A DNA stretch of 64,000 nucleotides from Klebsiella sp. BIGb0407. GTDB taxonomy: Bacteria > Pseudomonadota > Gammaproteobacteria > Enterobacterales > Enterobacteriaceae. Under the pieces are notes generated by a model that was not told the DNA's origin, searched no databases, and was given only the letters and a program-made list of their open reading frames with translations. The DNA is taken from assembly GCF_024807845.1 (NCBI RefSeq), contig NZ_JANUEQ010000004.1, positions 1 through 64,000 of the forward strand. Direction: 5' to 3'. The translations under genes were made by a program, and so were the position numbers. Positions 1 through 10,251 of the stretch are shown here, piece by piece. Within the stretch, counting starts at the first letter, position 1. Each line of letters starts with the position of its first letter.

Positions 1-206
1 AAAAAGGCGCCTTTAGGGCGCCTTATTACATTGGTGGGTCGTGCAGGATGACTCGGCCTGCGGCCTCACCCTTCGGGCCGTTGCTGCGCAACGTTGTTAC
101 GCTTCGCTTCACCCGAACCTGCTGCAGGTTCGAACCCCGCCCGAATTACGCATAGCAAAAAGGCGCCTTTAGGGCGCCTTTCTACATTGGTGGGTCGTGC
201 AGGATT
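1..206 (-). repeat. tRNA-Lys 3'-end plus terminator duplication (rtT-like unit)
   Basis: Positions 1-24 are identical to 157-180 (a GGCGCC hairpin with T tract on the minus strand), and 28-49 are identical to 184-205, which is the 3' end of the first intact tRNA-Lys plus a few downstream bases. The unit is 156 bp long and repeats the last 18 nt of the tRNA (32-49). Between the copies, 50-156 is dense in small palindromes (for example GGTTCGAACC, CCTGCAGCAGG and AACGTTGCGCAGCAACG). The layout resembles the repeats distal to E. coli tyrT that carry the tRNA 3' end (rtT RNA). More copies may lie left of the window. Confidence 0.7.
157..180 (-). terminator. Rho-independent terminator of the tRNA-Lys array
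   Basis: AAGGCGCC (160-167) pairs with GGCGCCTT (173-180); on the minus strand the stem is followed by a run of T. It lies 8 nt after the 3' end of the last intact tRNA-Lys. An identical copy sits at 1-24 after the truncated tRNA end. Confidence 0.8.
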
Positions 207-263
207 CGAACCTGCGACCAATTGATTAAAAGTCAACTGCTCTACCAACTGAGCTAACGACCC
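188..263 (-). tRNA. tRNA-Lys (anticodon TTT)
   Basis: 76-nt tRNA with encoded CCA end. Minus strand begins GGGTCGTTAGCTCAG and carries the anticodon loop CTTTTAA (UUU anticodon) and the T arm GGTTCGAATCC. Identical to the two copies at 315-390 and 448-523. Last intact gene of the array before the terminator. Confidence 0.97.
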
Positions 264-314
264 GCACTTGCGGTGTACTACATTACTGCTTGCTGCATCA
301 GAATATTTCGTAAT

Positions 315-390
315 TGGTGGGTCGTGCAGGATTCGAACCTGCGACCAATTGATTAAAAGTCAACTGCTCTACCAACTGAGCTAACGACCC
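315..390 (-). tRNA. tRNA-Lys (anticodon TTT)
   Basis: Second of three identical 76-nt tRNA-Lys genes, with CCA encoded. Spacers to the neighbouring copies are 51 and 57 nt, which fits a single multi-tRNA transcript. This is the lysT-lysQ locus position next to cpoB in E. coli. Confidence 0.97.
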
Positions 391-447
391 GTACTTACGA
401 TTTACTCTTACTACTCTCGATACAACATGTTGTTTGCAATGCTAAAT

Positions 448-523
448 TGGTGGGTCGTGCAGGATTCGAACCTGCGACCAATTGATTAAAAGTCAACTGC
501 TCTACCAACTGAGCTAACGACCC
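448..523 (-). tRNA. tRNA-Lys (anticodon TTT)
   Basis: First gene of the minus-strand array, 76 nt, identical to the other two. The promoter must lie in 524-688, between it and the 3' end of cpoB. No tRNA-Val genes, which alternate with tRNA-Lys in the E. coli array, are present in the visible part. Confidence 0.97.
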
Positions 524-650
524 GATTTAGCATGCTTTCCAGCTAGTAACAACATCACTGGGCAACGGCGGCATATATTACTGATTTAAGAATTTGACGC
601 AACAAATATTTCTAACAAAATCACACGACTGCTGGATTTTTACGCGGCGC

Positions 651-676
651 GACCAGAAAAACGACAACTTCTGGTC
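651..676 (-). terminator. hairpin after cpoB
   Basis: Perfect 8-bp inverted repeat GACCAGAA / TTCTGGTC just after the cpoB stop codon on the minus strand. No T tract follows, so it may be a processing or Rho-dependent end rather than an intrinsic terminator. Confidence 0.35.
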
Positions 677-688
677 AGGACGCGAACA

Positions 689-1471
689 TTACAAACCGGT
701 TAAACGCTTTTGCGCTTGTTTAGCGCCGTCGCTGCCAGGATACTGTTTAACCACCTGCTGATAGACCGCTTTTGCTTTAGCCTTATCACCTTTGTCTTGC
801 ATGATAATCCCGACTTTCAACATGGCGTCTGAGGCTTTGGGTGATTTAGGGTAGTTTTTGACTACAGACGCGAAATAAAACGTCGCATCATCTTTTTTAC
901 CCTTGTTGTAATTAAGCTGACCGAGCCAGTAATTTGCATTAGGCAAATAAGTTGAATCCGGGTAAGCCTTTACAAACTGCTGAAAAGCAGCAATAGCTTC
1001 ATCCTGACGAGCGTTGTCACGCATCAAGGCGATAGCCGCATTGTAATCGCTGTTGGCATCATTTCCCTGAACAGCGGCAGCAGGAGCTGCTGCTGCCGCA
1101 TTCTGGTCAGGTGTCGCCGTTGTTGACGCTGAGTTACCGCTAGCACTTGCTGCTGCATTGCCACTACCCAGACTGTCTATTTGCAACATAATACTTTTTT
1201 GACGCTCTACAACCTGATTCAACTGATACTGGCTTTCCTGAATCTGACCACGCAGGGTGTCGATATCATTCTGGCTATCAGAGAGCTGTTGCTGGAGCTG
1301 AGTTAAAAGCTGGCTATGAGCATTAGAAATACGCTCAAGCTGGGTGACTCGGTCATCAACCGAGCCAGAGCCGACACTACTGATTGGCGCTTGTGCAATA
1401 GCGGCCCATGGAGCCGCTATGCCAACCAGTAGCGACAGACTCAACAGGTGAGTTCTGAAGCTACCAATCAT
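689..1471 (-). CDS. cpoB: cell division coordinator CpoB
   Basis: 260-residue periplasmic protein (formerly YbgF). A signal peptide ends at about residue 26 (AAIAQA), followed by a coiled-coil trimerisation segment (about 35-95), a low-complexity Ala/Ser/Thr linker, and C-terminal TPR repeats that include the conserved YWLGQLNYNKGKKDDA stretch. In E. coli CpoB binds TolA and PBP1B and couples peptidoglycan synthesis to outer-membrane constriction. It is the last gene of the tol-pal cluster, 9 bp after pal, with the tRNA-Lys array behind it. Length is close to that of E. coli (263). Identity is certain; only the linker differs noticeably. Confidence 0.97.
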   Translation of the reverse strand: MIGSFRTHLLSLSLLVGIAAPWAAIAQAPISSVGSGSVDDRVTQLERISNAHSQLLTQLQQQLSDSQNDIDTLRGQIQESQYQLNQVVERQKSIMLQIDSLGSGNAAASASGNSASTTATPDQNAAAAAPAAAVQGNDANSDYNAAIALMRDNARQDEAIAAFQQFVKAYPDSTYLPNANYWLGQLNYNKGKKDDATFYFASVVKNYPKSPKASDAMLKVGIIMQDKGDKAKAKAVYQQVVKQYPGSDGAKQAQKRLTGL

Positions 1472-1480
1472 GTGATGCTC

Positions 1481-1993
1481 TTAGTAAACCAGTACGGCAC
1501 GACGGTTTTTAGCGTAAGCCGCTTCGTCATGGCCCAGTACTGCAGGTTTTTCTTTACCGTAAGAAACGATAGAGATCTGGTCAGCAGAAACGCCTTTACC
1601 TTGCAGGTACATTTTAACAGCGTTAGCACGACGTTCACCCAGGGAGATGTTGTACTCTGGGGTACCGCGCTCATCCGCATGACCTTCTACGGTCACTTTG
1701 TATGATGGGTTGCTACGCAGGAAGTTTGCGTGGGAATCCAGCATATTACCAAACTCAGGGCTCACGTCGTATTTGTCGAGACCGAAGTAAACGATGTTGT
1801 TCTGCTGCAATTGTTGCATCTGCAGACGAGCTTGCTCGTCAGAAGATACGCTGCCGTTACTCATACCAGTGCCGGCACCCAACATACCTTCACCGCTCTG
1901 GTCATTGTTGGCGCTCTTGTTAGAAGAACATGCCGCGATGGCCATAACCGGCAGAGCAATAAGCAGCCCTTTCAGCACTTTATTCAGTTGCAT
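1481..1993 (-). CDS. pal: peptidoglycan-associated lipoprotein Pal
   Basis: 170 residues. The lipobox gives lipidated Cys22 (AIAAC), then a short flexible Ser/Gly linker and an OmpA-like C-terminal domain with the peptidoglycan-binding signature ([14 protein letters not shown], then [13 protein letters not shown]). Pal anchors the outer membrane to meso-DAP of peptidoglycan and cycles between TolB and the wall under control of TolQRA. It lies directly between tolB and cpoB on the same strand. Confidence 0.98.
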   Translation of the reverse strand: MQLNKVLKGLLIALPVMAIAACSSNKSANNDQSGEGMLGAGTGMSNGSVSSDEQARLQMQQLQQNNIVYFGLDKYDVSPEFGNMLDSHANFLRSNPSYKVTVEGHADERGTPEYNISLGERRANAVKMYLQGKGVSADQISIVSYGKEKPAVLGHDEAAYAKNRRAVLVY

Positions 1994-2026
1994 TTCTTTG
2001 ATCCTTTAATAATCAATTTATTGTTA

Positions 2027-3319
2027 TCACAGATACGGCGACCAGGCAGGGAATTTTACCTGTCCATCAGTTGCCGGAAGACGCGCTTTGAAACGCCCAT
2101 CTGTTGAAACCAAATTCAACACGGAACCCATTCCTTGAGAGGAACTGTAGATTACCATCGTGCCGTTAGGTGCCAGACTTGGCGTTTCGTCCAGGAACGT
2201 CGACGTTAAATTCATCACGCCACCCGTCTCCAGATCTTGTTTGGTGATATGTTGCTGTCCGCTGTTTGTGCTGACCATCACCATTAATTTGCCATCGGAG
2301 CTCACATCAGCATTCTGATTCTGAGCACCTTCCCACGTCAGACGCTGTGCGCTTCCGCCGTTGACATTAATTTTATAAACTTGTGGACGACCTGACTGAC
2401 CTGAAGTGTAGGCCAGATTCTGACTGTCCGGGAACCATGATGGTTCGGTATTACTGCTGCGATCGTTGGTTACCTGACGGATTTGTCCAGAGTTCAAGTC
2501 CATCACATAGATGTTCAGAGTACCAGTTTTCGACAGGGCAAACGCCAGTTTGCTACCATCAGGTGAAAACGCAGGTGCGCCGTTATGCTGCGGGAATGAA
2601 GCAATCTGACGGATAGCACCATTAGACAGCGTCTGAACCACCAGCGCAGAACGGCCGCTTTCAAAGGTCACATAAGCCAGTTTGCTACCGTCCGGAGACC
2701 AGGCGGGTGACATCAGTGGCTGAGGCGAACGGTGAACCACAAACTGGTTGTAACCATCGTAGTCAGACACACGCAGTTCATGCGGGAACTCACCACCATT
2801 GGTTTTCACCACGTAAGCGATACGGGTACGGAATGCGCCTTTAATCCCGGTCAGCTTTTCAAAAACTTCATCACTCGCGGTGTGAGCAGCATAGCGAAGC
2901 CATTTTTTATCAACTTTGTAGGAGTTCTGGGCCAGAACGGTTCCCGGTGCGCCCACGGTATCGACTAACTGATAAGCAACAGTATAGCTGCCATCCGGGT
3001 TTGCGGTTAATTGACCGACAACAACAGCGTCAATCCCGACAGCACTCCAGAGAGCAGGTTGTACTTCACCTACTGAACCCGGCTGTTGCGGTAAACGTGC
3101 GCTTGCCAGTGGATTAAATTTACCGCTGTTGCGTAAATCCGCCGCTACGATACCGGCGATATCTTCAGGTACGGCACCCGTGCCGCTCCACTGGAAAGGA
3201 ACAACGCCAATAGGACGCCCCGAGTCAACCCCTTCGGTTATCTCGATACGCACTTCTGCATGCAACACCGTTGCCCACAGCATTAAGAAACCAAACGCTA
3301 CACGTAATGCCTGCTTCAT
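2027..3319 (-). CDS. tolB: Tol-Pal system translocation protein TolB
   Basis: 430-residue periplasmic beta-propeller protein. Sec signal peptide ending at VLHA; N-terminal alpha/beta domain (about 22-160); then repeated propeller blades marked by [26 protein letters not shown] and SSDGKLMV. The N-terminal segment after the signal peptide is the TolA-binding box in the family. Two consecutive ATGs occur; the second (3319) sits at better distance from GGGAG and gives exactly the E. coli length. It links Pal to TolA. A 112-bp gap to tolA may hold an internal promoter. Confidence 0.97.
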   Translation of the reverse strand: MKQALRVAFGFLMLWATVLHAEVRIEITEGVDSGRPIGVVPFQWSGTGAVPEDIAGIVAADLRNSGKFNPLASARLPQQPGSVGEVQPALWSAVGIDAVVVGQLTANPDGSYTVAYQLVDTVGAPGTVLAQNSYKVDKKWLRYAAHTASDEVFEKLTGIKGAFRTRIAYVVKTNGGEFPHELRVSDYDGYNQFVVHRSPQPLMSPAWSPDGSKLAYVTFESGRSALVVQTLSNGAIRQIASFPQHNGAPAFSPDGSKLAFALSKTGTLNIYVMDLNSGQIRQVTNDRSSNTEPSWFPDSQNLAYTSGQSGRPQVYKINVNGGSAQRLTWEGAQNQNADVSSDGKLMVMVSTNSGQQHITKQDLETGGVMNLTSTFLDETPSLAPNGTMVIYSSSQGMGSVLNLVSTDGRFKARLPATDGQVKFPAWSPYL

Positions 3320-3434
3320 CATATCTCCCTTATCCGGGTAGTATACCCGCGATAATCTAGCAGAATGTCAAATAATCGCTGTTCTCTGTTATTTAAGCTT
3401 GGTTACTTTTCTCAATTATGCGAGAAAAAGTTTT

Positions 3435-4784
3435 CTACAGCTTAAAGTCGAGAGGGACATTTTTATACACTTCATAAACAGCCTTACTCGGCGGTTTAGG
3501 GATTTTAGCCTGCCTGGCTGCCGCAAGAGCGGCCTGACATAACGCAGGATCGCCACCTTCAGATTTAACGTCCAGTAACAAACCATCCGGAGCCATTCTT
3601 ATCCGCAAAGTACAGGTTTTGCCAGCATAGGACGAGGCATCATAAAGTCTGCTCTGAATAGCAGTTTTTATTTGCCCCGCGTAACCGTCAATCTCCGCCT
3701 TCGACGGTCCACTACTTTTACCAGCTCCGGCAGAAGATGCAGTATTTCCTTGTGCAGCCCCCCCGGTTTTCGGCGCATTCTTACTAGAACTTAAGTCACC
3801 GAAGAGATCGTCAACCCCTTCAGCTTGTTTTTTCGCAGCAGCTTTGTCCGCATCGGCTTTTTTCTTATCTGCAGCTGCTTTGGCGGCTTTATCTGCGGCG
3901 GCCTTTTCAGCAGCGGCAGCTTTGGCAGCAGCGGCTTTCTCTGCAGCCGCTTTTTCGGCGGCAGCGGCTTTGGCAGCGGCAGCTTTTTCAGCAGCAGCGG
4001 CTTTTGCTGCCTCGGCTTTCTCTGTAGCAGCCTTTTCCGCAGCGGCGGCTTTTGCAGCAGCGGCTTTATCGCTCGCAGCCTTTTCAGCGGCAGCAGCTTT
4101 AGCAGCAGCGGCTTTCTCAGTAGCCGCTTTTTCAGCCGCGGCTTGTTTTACAGCTTCAGCGGCTGCAGCTTTTGCTGCGGCTTCTTCTACTGCTTTTTTC
4201 TGAGCATCCGCCGCCGCTTTTTTCGCAGCTTCGGCAGCAGCTTTTGCATCGGCTGCGGCTTTGGCTGCTGCTTCAGCCTGAGCTTTAGCTGTTGCATCGG
4301 CCTGCGCTTTGGCTTCAGCCTGCGCTTTTGCAGCAGCGGCTTCCGCCTGTTTCTGTTGCTCCTGAGCCTGCTTAGCAGCGACCTCGGCTTGTTTTGCCGC
4401 GGCTTCTGCCTGTTTTTGTTGCTCAGCCTGCTGTTTAGTCTGCTGCTCTGCCGCCAGGCGTTCCCTTTCCAGTTCTTTCAGACGCTGTTGTTCAGCAGCC
4501 TGCTTTTCCTGAAGCTCTTCCGCCTGTCGTTGAGCCTGTTTTTCTTGCTGTTCAGCTTTACGTTTGCTGTCAGTCTGCTGTTGCTGCTGTCGATTATAGT
4601 TTTGTGCTATAGCACCAGGATCGACCATGACGGCGTCAATAGACGATCCGCCACCACTGGCAGATGTATCAATATGTTCATCAAACGAGCTCCAGATCAG
4701 CAGTGCTATCAATACCACATGAAACACGACTGACCAGGATAGCGATCGTTTAAATTTAGCGTTTTCTTCAGTTGCCTTTGACAC
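3435..4784 (-). CDS. tolA: Tol-Pal inner-membrane protein TolA
   Basis: 449 residues, slightly longer than E. coli TolA (421). One N-terminal membrane helix (about 13-33) carries the Ser-x3-His motif (SVVFH) used for contact with TolQR. A very long Lys/Ala/Glu-rich helical domain (about 65-330) contains tandem KAAAAEKAA-type repeats. The globular C-terminal domain III (about 355-449) has two cysteines (TCTLRI, ALCQAAL). It transmits proton-motive energy from TolQR to TolB-Pal. The extra length is in the repetitive helix. Confidence 0.97.
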   Translation of the reverse strand: MSKATEENAKFKRSLSWSVVFHVVLIALLIWSSFDEHIDTSASGGGSSIDAVMVDPGAIAQNYNRQQQQQTDSKRKAEQQEKQAQRQAEELQEKQAAEQQRLKELERERLAAEQQTKQQAEQQKQAEAAAKQAEVAAKQAQEQQKQAEAAAAKAQAEAKAQADATAKAQAEAAAKAAADAKAAAEAAKKAAADAQKKAVEEAAAKAAAAEAVKQAAAEKAATEKAAAAKAAAAEKAASDKAAAAKAAAAEKAATEKAEAAKAAAAEKAAAAKAAAAEKAAAEKAAAAKAAAAEKAAADKAAKAAADKKKADADKAAAKKQAEGVDDLFGDLSSSKNAPKTGGAAQGNTASSAGAGKSSGPSKAEIDGYAGQIKTAIQSRLYDASSYAGKTCTLRIRMAPDGLLLDVKSEGGDPALCQAALAAARQAKIPKPPSKAVYEVYKNVPLDFKL

Positions 4785-4816
4785 TATCGATATCCAAACG
4801 TTATACGCAAGATGGA

Positions 4817-5242
4817 TCAGATGGGTTGAGTCATCAAACCAACGGACTTAACGCCTGCCTGATGCAACAGATTTAGCGCTTTGATAATTTCGTCATACGG
4901 AACTTCTTTCGCCCCACCAATCAAAAACACCGTTTTTGGATTAGCTTCCAGGCGCTGCTGAACTTCAGCAACAACCTGCTCGGCAGGCAACTGTTCCATA
5001 CGATCCTTTTCAATAACGACGCTATACTGCCCTATTCCCGAAACTTCAATAATAACGGGTGGGTTGTCGTTAGTGCTGACGGTTTGAGAATCTGTCGCAT
5101 CCGGCAGGTCTACTTCAACACTTTGCGTGATGATAGGCGTTGTTGCCATAAAAATAAGCAGCAACACCAGCAGCACATCTAATAACGGAACAATATTAAT
5201 TTCCGATTTTAGCTCACGACGACCACGTCTGACTCTGGCCAT
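4817..5242 (-). CDS. tolR: Tol-Pal proton-channel subunit TolR
   Basis: 141 residues of the ExbD/TolR family. An N-terminal transmembrane helix with the essential aspartate (IVPLLDVLLVLLLIFM, Asp about 23) is followed by a periplasmic dimerisation domain. With TolQ it forms the PMF-driven motor for TolA. Only 13 bp separate it from the tolQ stop, and 32 bp from tolA. Confidence 0.98.
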   Translation of the reverse strand: MARVRRGRRELKSEINIVPLLDVLLVLLLIFMATTPIITQSVEVDLPDATDSQTVSTNDNPPVIIEVSGIGQYSVVIEKDRMEQLPAEQVVAEVQQRLEANPKTVFLIGGAKEVPYDEIIKALNLLHQAGVKSVGLMTQPI

Positions 5243-5255
5243 GACTTACCCCTTG

Positions 5256-6343
<1,088 letters not shown>

Positions 6344-6426
6344 AATACAATCCGGAAATATCATTAAACGCAGTTACTATACGCAAGAGAATGCGGCTTT
6401 GGAATGGGTTGAGATTAACGTTGAGT

Positions 6427-6463
6427 AAAAAATTATGAGCTTATGAAAACTCATAATTTTTTT
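6427..6463 (-). terminator. terminator after ybgE
   Basis: AAAAAATTATGAG (6427-6439) pairs with CTCATAATTTTTT (6450-6462); T-rich on both strands. It separates the cydABX-ybgE operon from ybgC-tol, so the tol genes probably have their own promoter within about 6344-6426. Confidence 0.75.
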
Positions 6464-6488
6464 CTGAGAATATCTGGCGGAAATGTAA

Positions 6489-6782
6489 CTAAGCGAAGAG
6501 CATAACCAGGGCAGCAATCAGAACGATGTCAGCCAGTAACGGGCAAAAAAAGGTCTGCCAGCGCAGCTTACGCGGACGAAATCCGACGCCGTGTACGACT
6601 CCGGCACAGATTGCCCACATCAGGACATAACCATGCCAGATTTCAAATTCACTGGTCTTTGCTGCAAAGCGGCTTGGGTCCCAAAAAATCATTCCCGCAA
6701 GCCACAATGCCATCACTAAGGACAGGGCCCGCAAGGGGCCCTTATCCATTACCGCATATAATTTTGCGATAATGGATTTCAT
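6489..6782 (-). CDS. ybgE: cyd operon protein YbgE
   Basis: 97 residues, same length as E. coli YbgE. Three predicted membrane helices; conserved IFWDPSRFAAKTSEFEIWHG and VHGVGFRPRKLRWQ segments. Its start codon overlaps the cydX stop (TAATG). Co-transcribed with cytochrome bd-I, but its exact role is not established. Confidence 0.95.
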   Translation of the reverse strand: MKSIIAKLYAVMDKGPLRALSLVMALWLAGMIFWDPSRFAAKTSEFEIWHGYVLMWAICAGVVHGVGFRPRKLRWQTFFCPLLADIVLIAALVMLFA

Positions 6783-6895
6783 TAGTGTTCTTCTTTTCCG
6801 GTCTTGTTGTCTTCTAACTGCTCAATAGCCAAAGCAGTGATGACACCGAATGCACAAGCCAGAAGCGTTCCCAGGATCCATGCAAAATACCACAT
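6782..6895 (-). CDS. cydX: cytochrome bd-I oxidase small subunit CydX
   Basis: 37 residues, beginning MWYFAWILGTLLACAFGV: a single membrane helix followed by a charged tail ending KTGKEEH. CydX is required for stable haem binding in the CydAB complex. It begins 13 bp after the cydB stop, and its TAA overlaps the ybgE ATG. Same length as the E. coli protein. Confidence 0.95.
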   Translation of the reverse strand: MWYFAWILGTLLACAFGVITALAIEQLEDNKTGKEEH

Positions 6896-6908
6896 AACTA
6901 TCTCCCGA

Positions 6909-8048
6909 TTAATACAAAGAGTGGGTGTTGCTTTCAATGTGCTCTTTAGTGATTCGGCCAAACATTTTCCAGTAACACCAGGTGGTGTAAATCAGAATGA
7001 TTGGAACGAAGATAATCGCAACATAGGTCATCACGTTCAGCGTCAGCTGACTAGATGTTGCATCCCACATGGTCAGGCTCACGTTCATCATAATGCTGGA
7101 TGGCATAATGAATGGGAACATAGCGATGCCCGCAGTCAGGATCACACAAGCAATAGTCAGTGATGAGAACAAGAACGCCATCGCCGGACGATTCAGACGA
7201 GACATCAGAATAGTCAGCAGCGGCAGCAGTACACCCAGTGCCGGTATCACCCACAATATTGGCGCGTTATTGAAGTTAACCAGCCAGGCTCCTGCCTGTT
7301 GAACGACTTCTTTATTCAGTGGATTAGACGGTGCGGTATGGTTAAGGACAGAAGTCACCACATAACCATCAATACCGTAGATAACCCAGACGCCAGCCAG
7401 AGCAAACGCAACCATCGTCACCAGCGCTGAGATTTGCGCTGAAACACGAGAGCGTATGTTAAGTTCACCAACAGTACGCATTTGCAGGTAAGTTGCACCT
7501 TGAGCCAGAATCATAAACAAACTGACTACGCCCGCTAACAGTGCAAAAGGATTCAGCAGCTGGAAGAAGGTACCGGTATAACTGATGCGCATATACTCAT
7601 CAATGGTGAAAGGGACACCTTGCAACAGGTTACCAAAGGCAACACCAATCACTAGCGGTGGAACAAAGCTACCGATAAAGATGCCCCAGTCCCACATACC
7701 ACGCCAGCGGTTATCTTCGATCTTGGAACGGTAATCAAAGCCAACCGGACGGAAGAACAGTGATGCCAGAACCAGAATCATCGCAAAATAGAAGCCGGAA
7801 AATGCGGTAGCATACACTTGAGGCCAGGCAGCAAATAATGCACCGCCAGCCGTGATAAGCCAGACCTGGTTACCGTCCCAGTGAGGAGCAATGGAGTTAA
7901 TCATGATACGTCTGTCGACGTCGGTGCGACCGATAACGCGCGACAGCATACCGACCCCCATATCAAAACCATCGGTGACAGCAAAACCTATCAGCAGAAT
8001 GCCAATCAGCAGCCACCAAATAAAACGCAATATTTCGTAATCGATCAT
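6909..8048 (-). CDS. cydB: cytochrome bd-I ubiquinol oxidase subunit II CydB
   Basis: 379 residues, the usual length, with about nine membrane helices. The conserved N-terminus MIDYEILRFIWWLLIGILLIGFAVTDGFDMG carries the acidic residues of the proton path. Partner of CydA in the high-affinity quinol oxidase used at low oxygen. 15 bp after cydA. Confidence 0.98.
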   Translation of the reverse strand: MIDYEILRFIWWLLIGILLIGFAVTDGFDMGVGMLSRVIGRTDVDRRIMINSIAPHWDGNQVWLITAGGALFAAWPQVYATAFSGFYFAMILVLASLFFRPVGFDYRSKIEDNRWRGMWDWGIFIGSFVPPLVIGVAFGNLLQGVPFTIDEYMRISYTGTFFQLLNPFALLAGVVSLFMILAQGATYLQMRTVGELNIRSRVSAQISALVTMVAFALAGVWVIYGIDGYVVTSVLNHTAPSNPLNKEVVQQAGAWLVNFNNAPILWVIPALGVLLPLLTILMSRLNRPAMAFLFSSLTIACVILTAGIAMFPFIMPSSIMMNVSLTMWDATSSQLTLNVMTYVAIIFVPIILIYTTWCYWKMFGRITKEHIESNTHSLY

Positions 8049-8063
8049 TTGAGAACTCCTGTC

Positions 8064-9632
8064 TTAGTGTGCCGTTTTAGAAGCCACTGTGGACTGCTCA
8101 AAGTGGTAACGACCTGTTTTCAGACTGCTCGGCCCAAGGCGAGCAAATTTGAACATCAGGAAGAGCTCTGCGACGAGGAACAAGGTGTAAAGACCACAAA
8201 TCAGGCCAATGGAGAGAATAAGATCGCTTCTTTCCAGTGCTGAGTGTCCCATTACTGTTGGCAGAACCTCACCCACGACCCAAGGCTGACGGCCATATTC
8301 AGCAACAAACCAACCGGACTCGATGGCAATCCATGGTAGCGGGATGCTGTAGATCATAGTACGCAGCAGCCATTTTTTCTCACCAATACGATTACGAATA
8401 GTACTCCAGAAACATGCAGCAATGAGAACCAGCATCAGCAGTCCACAAGCCACCATGATACGGAAGGCAAAGTACAGAGGCAGAACTTCAGGAATAGAAT
8501 CTTTTACCGCTGACTGAATTTGCTCTTCGGTCGCATCAGAGACATTTTCGGTATAGCGCTTAAGCAACAAGCCATAACCGAGGTCTTTTTTGATTTCGTT
8601 GAAACTTTCACGTACCGCTGGATCGGCTGAACCGGTACGTAACTGTTCCAGCAATTTATATGCAACCATCCCGTTACGGATACGCTCTTCATGCTGCACC
8701 ATCAGTTCTTTCAGACCAGTAACCTGCTTGTCCAGTGAACGGGTGGCGATAATACCGAGAGCATACGGAATTTCAATCGTGAAGCTGTTTGATTGCGTAT
8801 CCTGGTTAGGAATGGCGAACAAGTTGAAAGAAGCAGGAGCGGGTTGCGTTTCCCATTCGGCTTCAATCGCAGCAAGTTTGGTTTTCTGTACGTCACCAAG
8901 CTCATAACCGGAGTCATCGCCCAGTACAATAACAGACAGAACAGCTGCCATACCGAAAGCAGAAGCGATAGCAAAAGAACGTTTTGCAAAAGCAATATCG
9001 CGTCCTTTAAGCAGGTAGTAGGCACTGACACCGAGCACAAACATTGCGCCACAGGTATAACCTGCTGCCACGGTGTGAACGAACTTCACCTGAGCAACCG
9101 GGTTAAACACCAGCTCAGAGAAGCTCAGCATTTCCATACGCATGGTTTCAAAGTTGAAATCTGCCGCGATAGGGTTTTGCATCCAGCCGTTGGCTATCAG
9201 GATCCACAGTGCGGAGAAGTTTGAACCCAGAGCAACCAGCCAGGTCACACCCAGGTGTTGCACTTTGCTCAAACGATCCCAGCCAAAGAAGAACAGACCC
9301 ACAAAGGTTGACTCAAGGAAGAATGCCATCAGACCTTCAATGGCCAGAGGCGCACCGAAGATATCACCCACATAGTGAGAATAGTAAGACCAGTTAGTAC
9401 CGAACTGGAATTCCATTGTCAGACCAGTAGCTACACCCAAGGCAAAGTTAATACCAAACAACTTGCCCCAGAACTTGGTCATATCTTTATAAATTTGCTT
9501 GCCAGACAAAACATATACCGTTTCCATAATGGCCAGCAGGAACGCCATACCCAGCGTCAGTGGCACAAAAAGGAAATGGTACATCGCGGTCAAGGCAAAC
9601 TGTAATCGCGACAGTTCAACAATATCCAACAT
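8064..9632 (-). CDS. cydA: cytochrome bd-I ubiquinol oxidase subunit I CydA
   Basis: 522 residues when started at ATG 9632, which has a strong AAGGAG; the in-frame ATG 96 bp upstream adds a non-conserved leader. The haem b595 axial His19 (TAMYHF) is present, the region around the second axial histidine (FVHTVAAGY) is intact, and the periplasmic Q-loop lies around residues 250-330 with the [15 protein letters not shown] quinol-site segment. It oxidises ubiquinol and reduces O2 to water. Heads the cydABX-ybgE operon; a long control region lies upstream. Confidence 0.98.
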   Translation of the reverse strand: MLDIVELSRLQFALTAMYHFLFVPLTLGMAFLLAIMETVYVLSGKQIYKDMTKFWGKLFGINFALGVATGLTMEFQFGTNWSYYSHYVGDIFGAPLAIEGLMAFFLESTFVGLFFFGWDRLSKVQHLGVTWLVALGSNFSALWILIANGWMQNPIAADFNFETMRMEMLSFSELVFNPVAQVKFVHTVAAGYTCGAMFVLGVSAYYLLKGRDIAFAKRSFAIASAFGMAAVLSVIVLGDDSGYELGDVQKTKLAAIEAEWETQPAPASFNLFAIPNQDTQSNSFTIEIPYALGIIATRSLDKQVTGLKELMVQHEERIRNGMVAYKLLEQLRTGSADPAVRESFNEIKKDLGYGLLLKRYTENVSDATEEQIQSAVKDSIPEVLPLYFAFRIMVACGLLMLVLIAACFWSTIRNRIGEKKWLLRTMIYSIPLPWIAIESGWFVAEYGRQPWVVGEVLPTVMGHSALERSDLILSIGLICGLYTLFLVAELFLMFKFARLGPSSLKTGRYHFEQSTVASKTAH

Positions 9633-10251
9633 CTTGACTCCTTGCTCTTCGCATGAAGACTCCACACGTGGAACGAAAAATCGCGCCACAACGTATGCCC
9701 TAATACAAAAACATTTGCTTCCGCACACCCTTTGATAACCGAAAATATTTAAAAAACGGCCCCAAAGGTAAAGGTTACAAACACGTTAAAAAATAAATGA
9801 TACAGGTCGCAAATATATTACCCCGCAATGACCTTACAATAAATAGGTATTCGCTGAATGTTTTTTGCGTTTCTAGACAATGTCTCATTTATAGATAAAT
9901 TATCACTTTTTAGCCAGTTTGATCTAAAACATTTTCCGAATATTTATACCTTTATCCACTTCTTTACTTATTGATCCAGCTCAATTTAATTAGGTTTGTT
10001 AATTATTTTACACACTGGTATTCAATCGTTGGCGGGATGTTAAAGAAATGTATATTTAATTCTATTGAATGGTGCATAGTCGTTAATTAGTAATCCGCAA
10101 GTTTAATTTTTTAACTTAACGGAAATTTAATATAATCAAAATAAAACAGCGGGTTTTGTTGAGGAAAAGGCTCAAAACCGGGAGAGATACTTTTCTGAAG
10201 CGATTCGTATGTTTAACACATACAAAACAACTCGTGTATTACGGGCTGCCC
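9633..10251 (-). promoter_or_regulatory. cydA upstream control region (about 620 bp, no gene seen)
   Basis: AT-rich non-coding stretch between the toxin-antitoxin pair and cydA. It contains an FNR-like site at 9971-9984 and TTGTTAATT/GTTAACTTAAC elements resembling ArcA half-sites (around 9998 and 10112). In E. coli cydAB is driven by several promoters spread over a similarly long leader and controlled by ArcA and FNR. I see no ORF or RNA gene in it. Confidence 0.6.
9971..9984. promoter_or_regulatory. FNR-box-like site upstream of cydA
   Basis: TTGATCCAGCTCAA matches the FNR consensus TTGAT-N4-ATCAA at 9 of 10 defined positions. It lies about 340 bp upstream of the cydA start, in the range where E. 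coli has FNR sites at the main cyd promoter. Confidence 0.5.

Noticed and set aside
66-248. 60-codon plus-strand ORF across the tRNA repeat
   Set aside because: Antisense to the tRNA-Lys end and terminator repeats; this kind of frame is a well-known artefact of tRNA-flanking DNA.
3825-4733. 302-codon plus-strand ORF rich in Phe/Ser/Cys/Gly
   Set aside because: Mirror image of the repetitive Ala/Lys codons of tolA; no ribosome site and no family resemblance.
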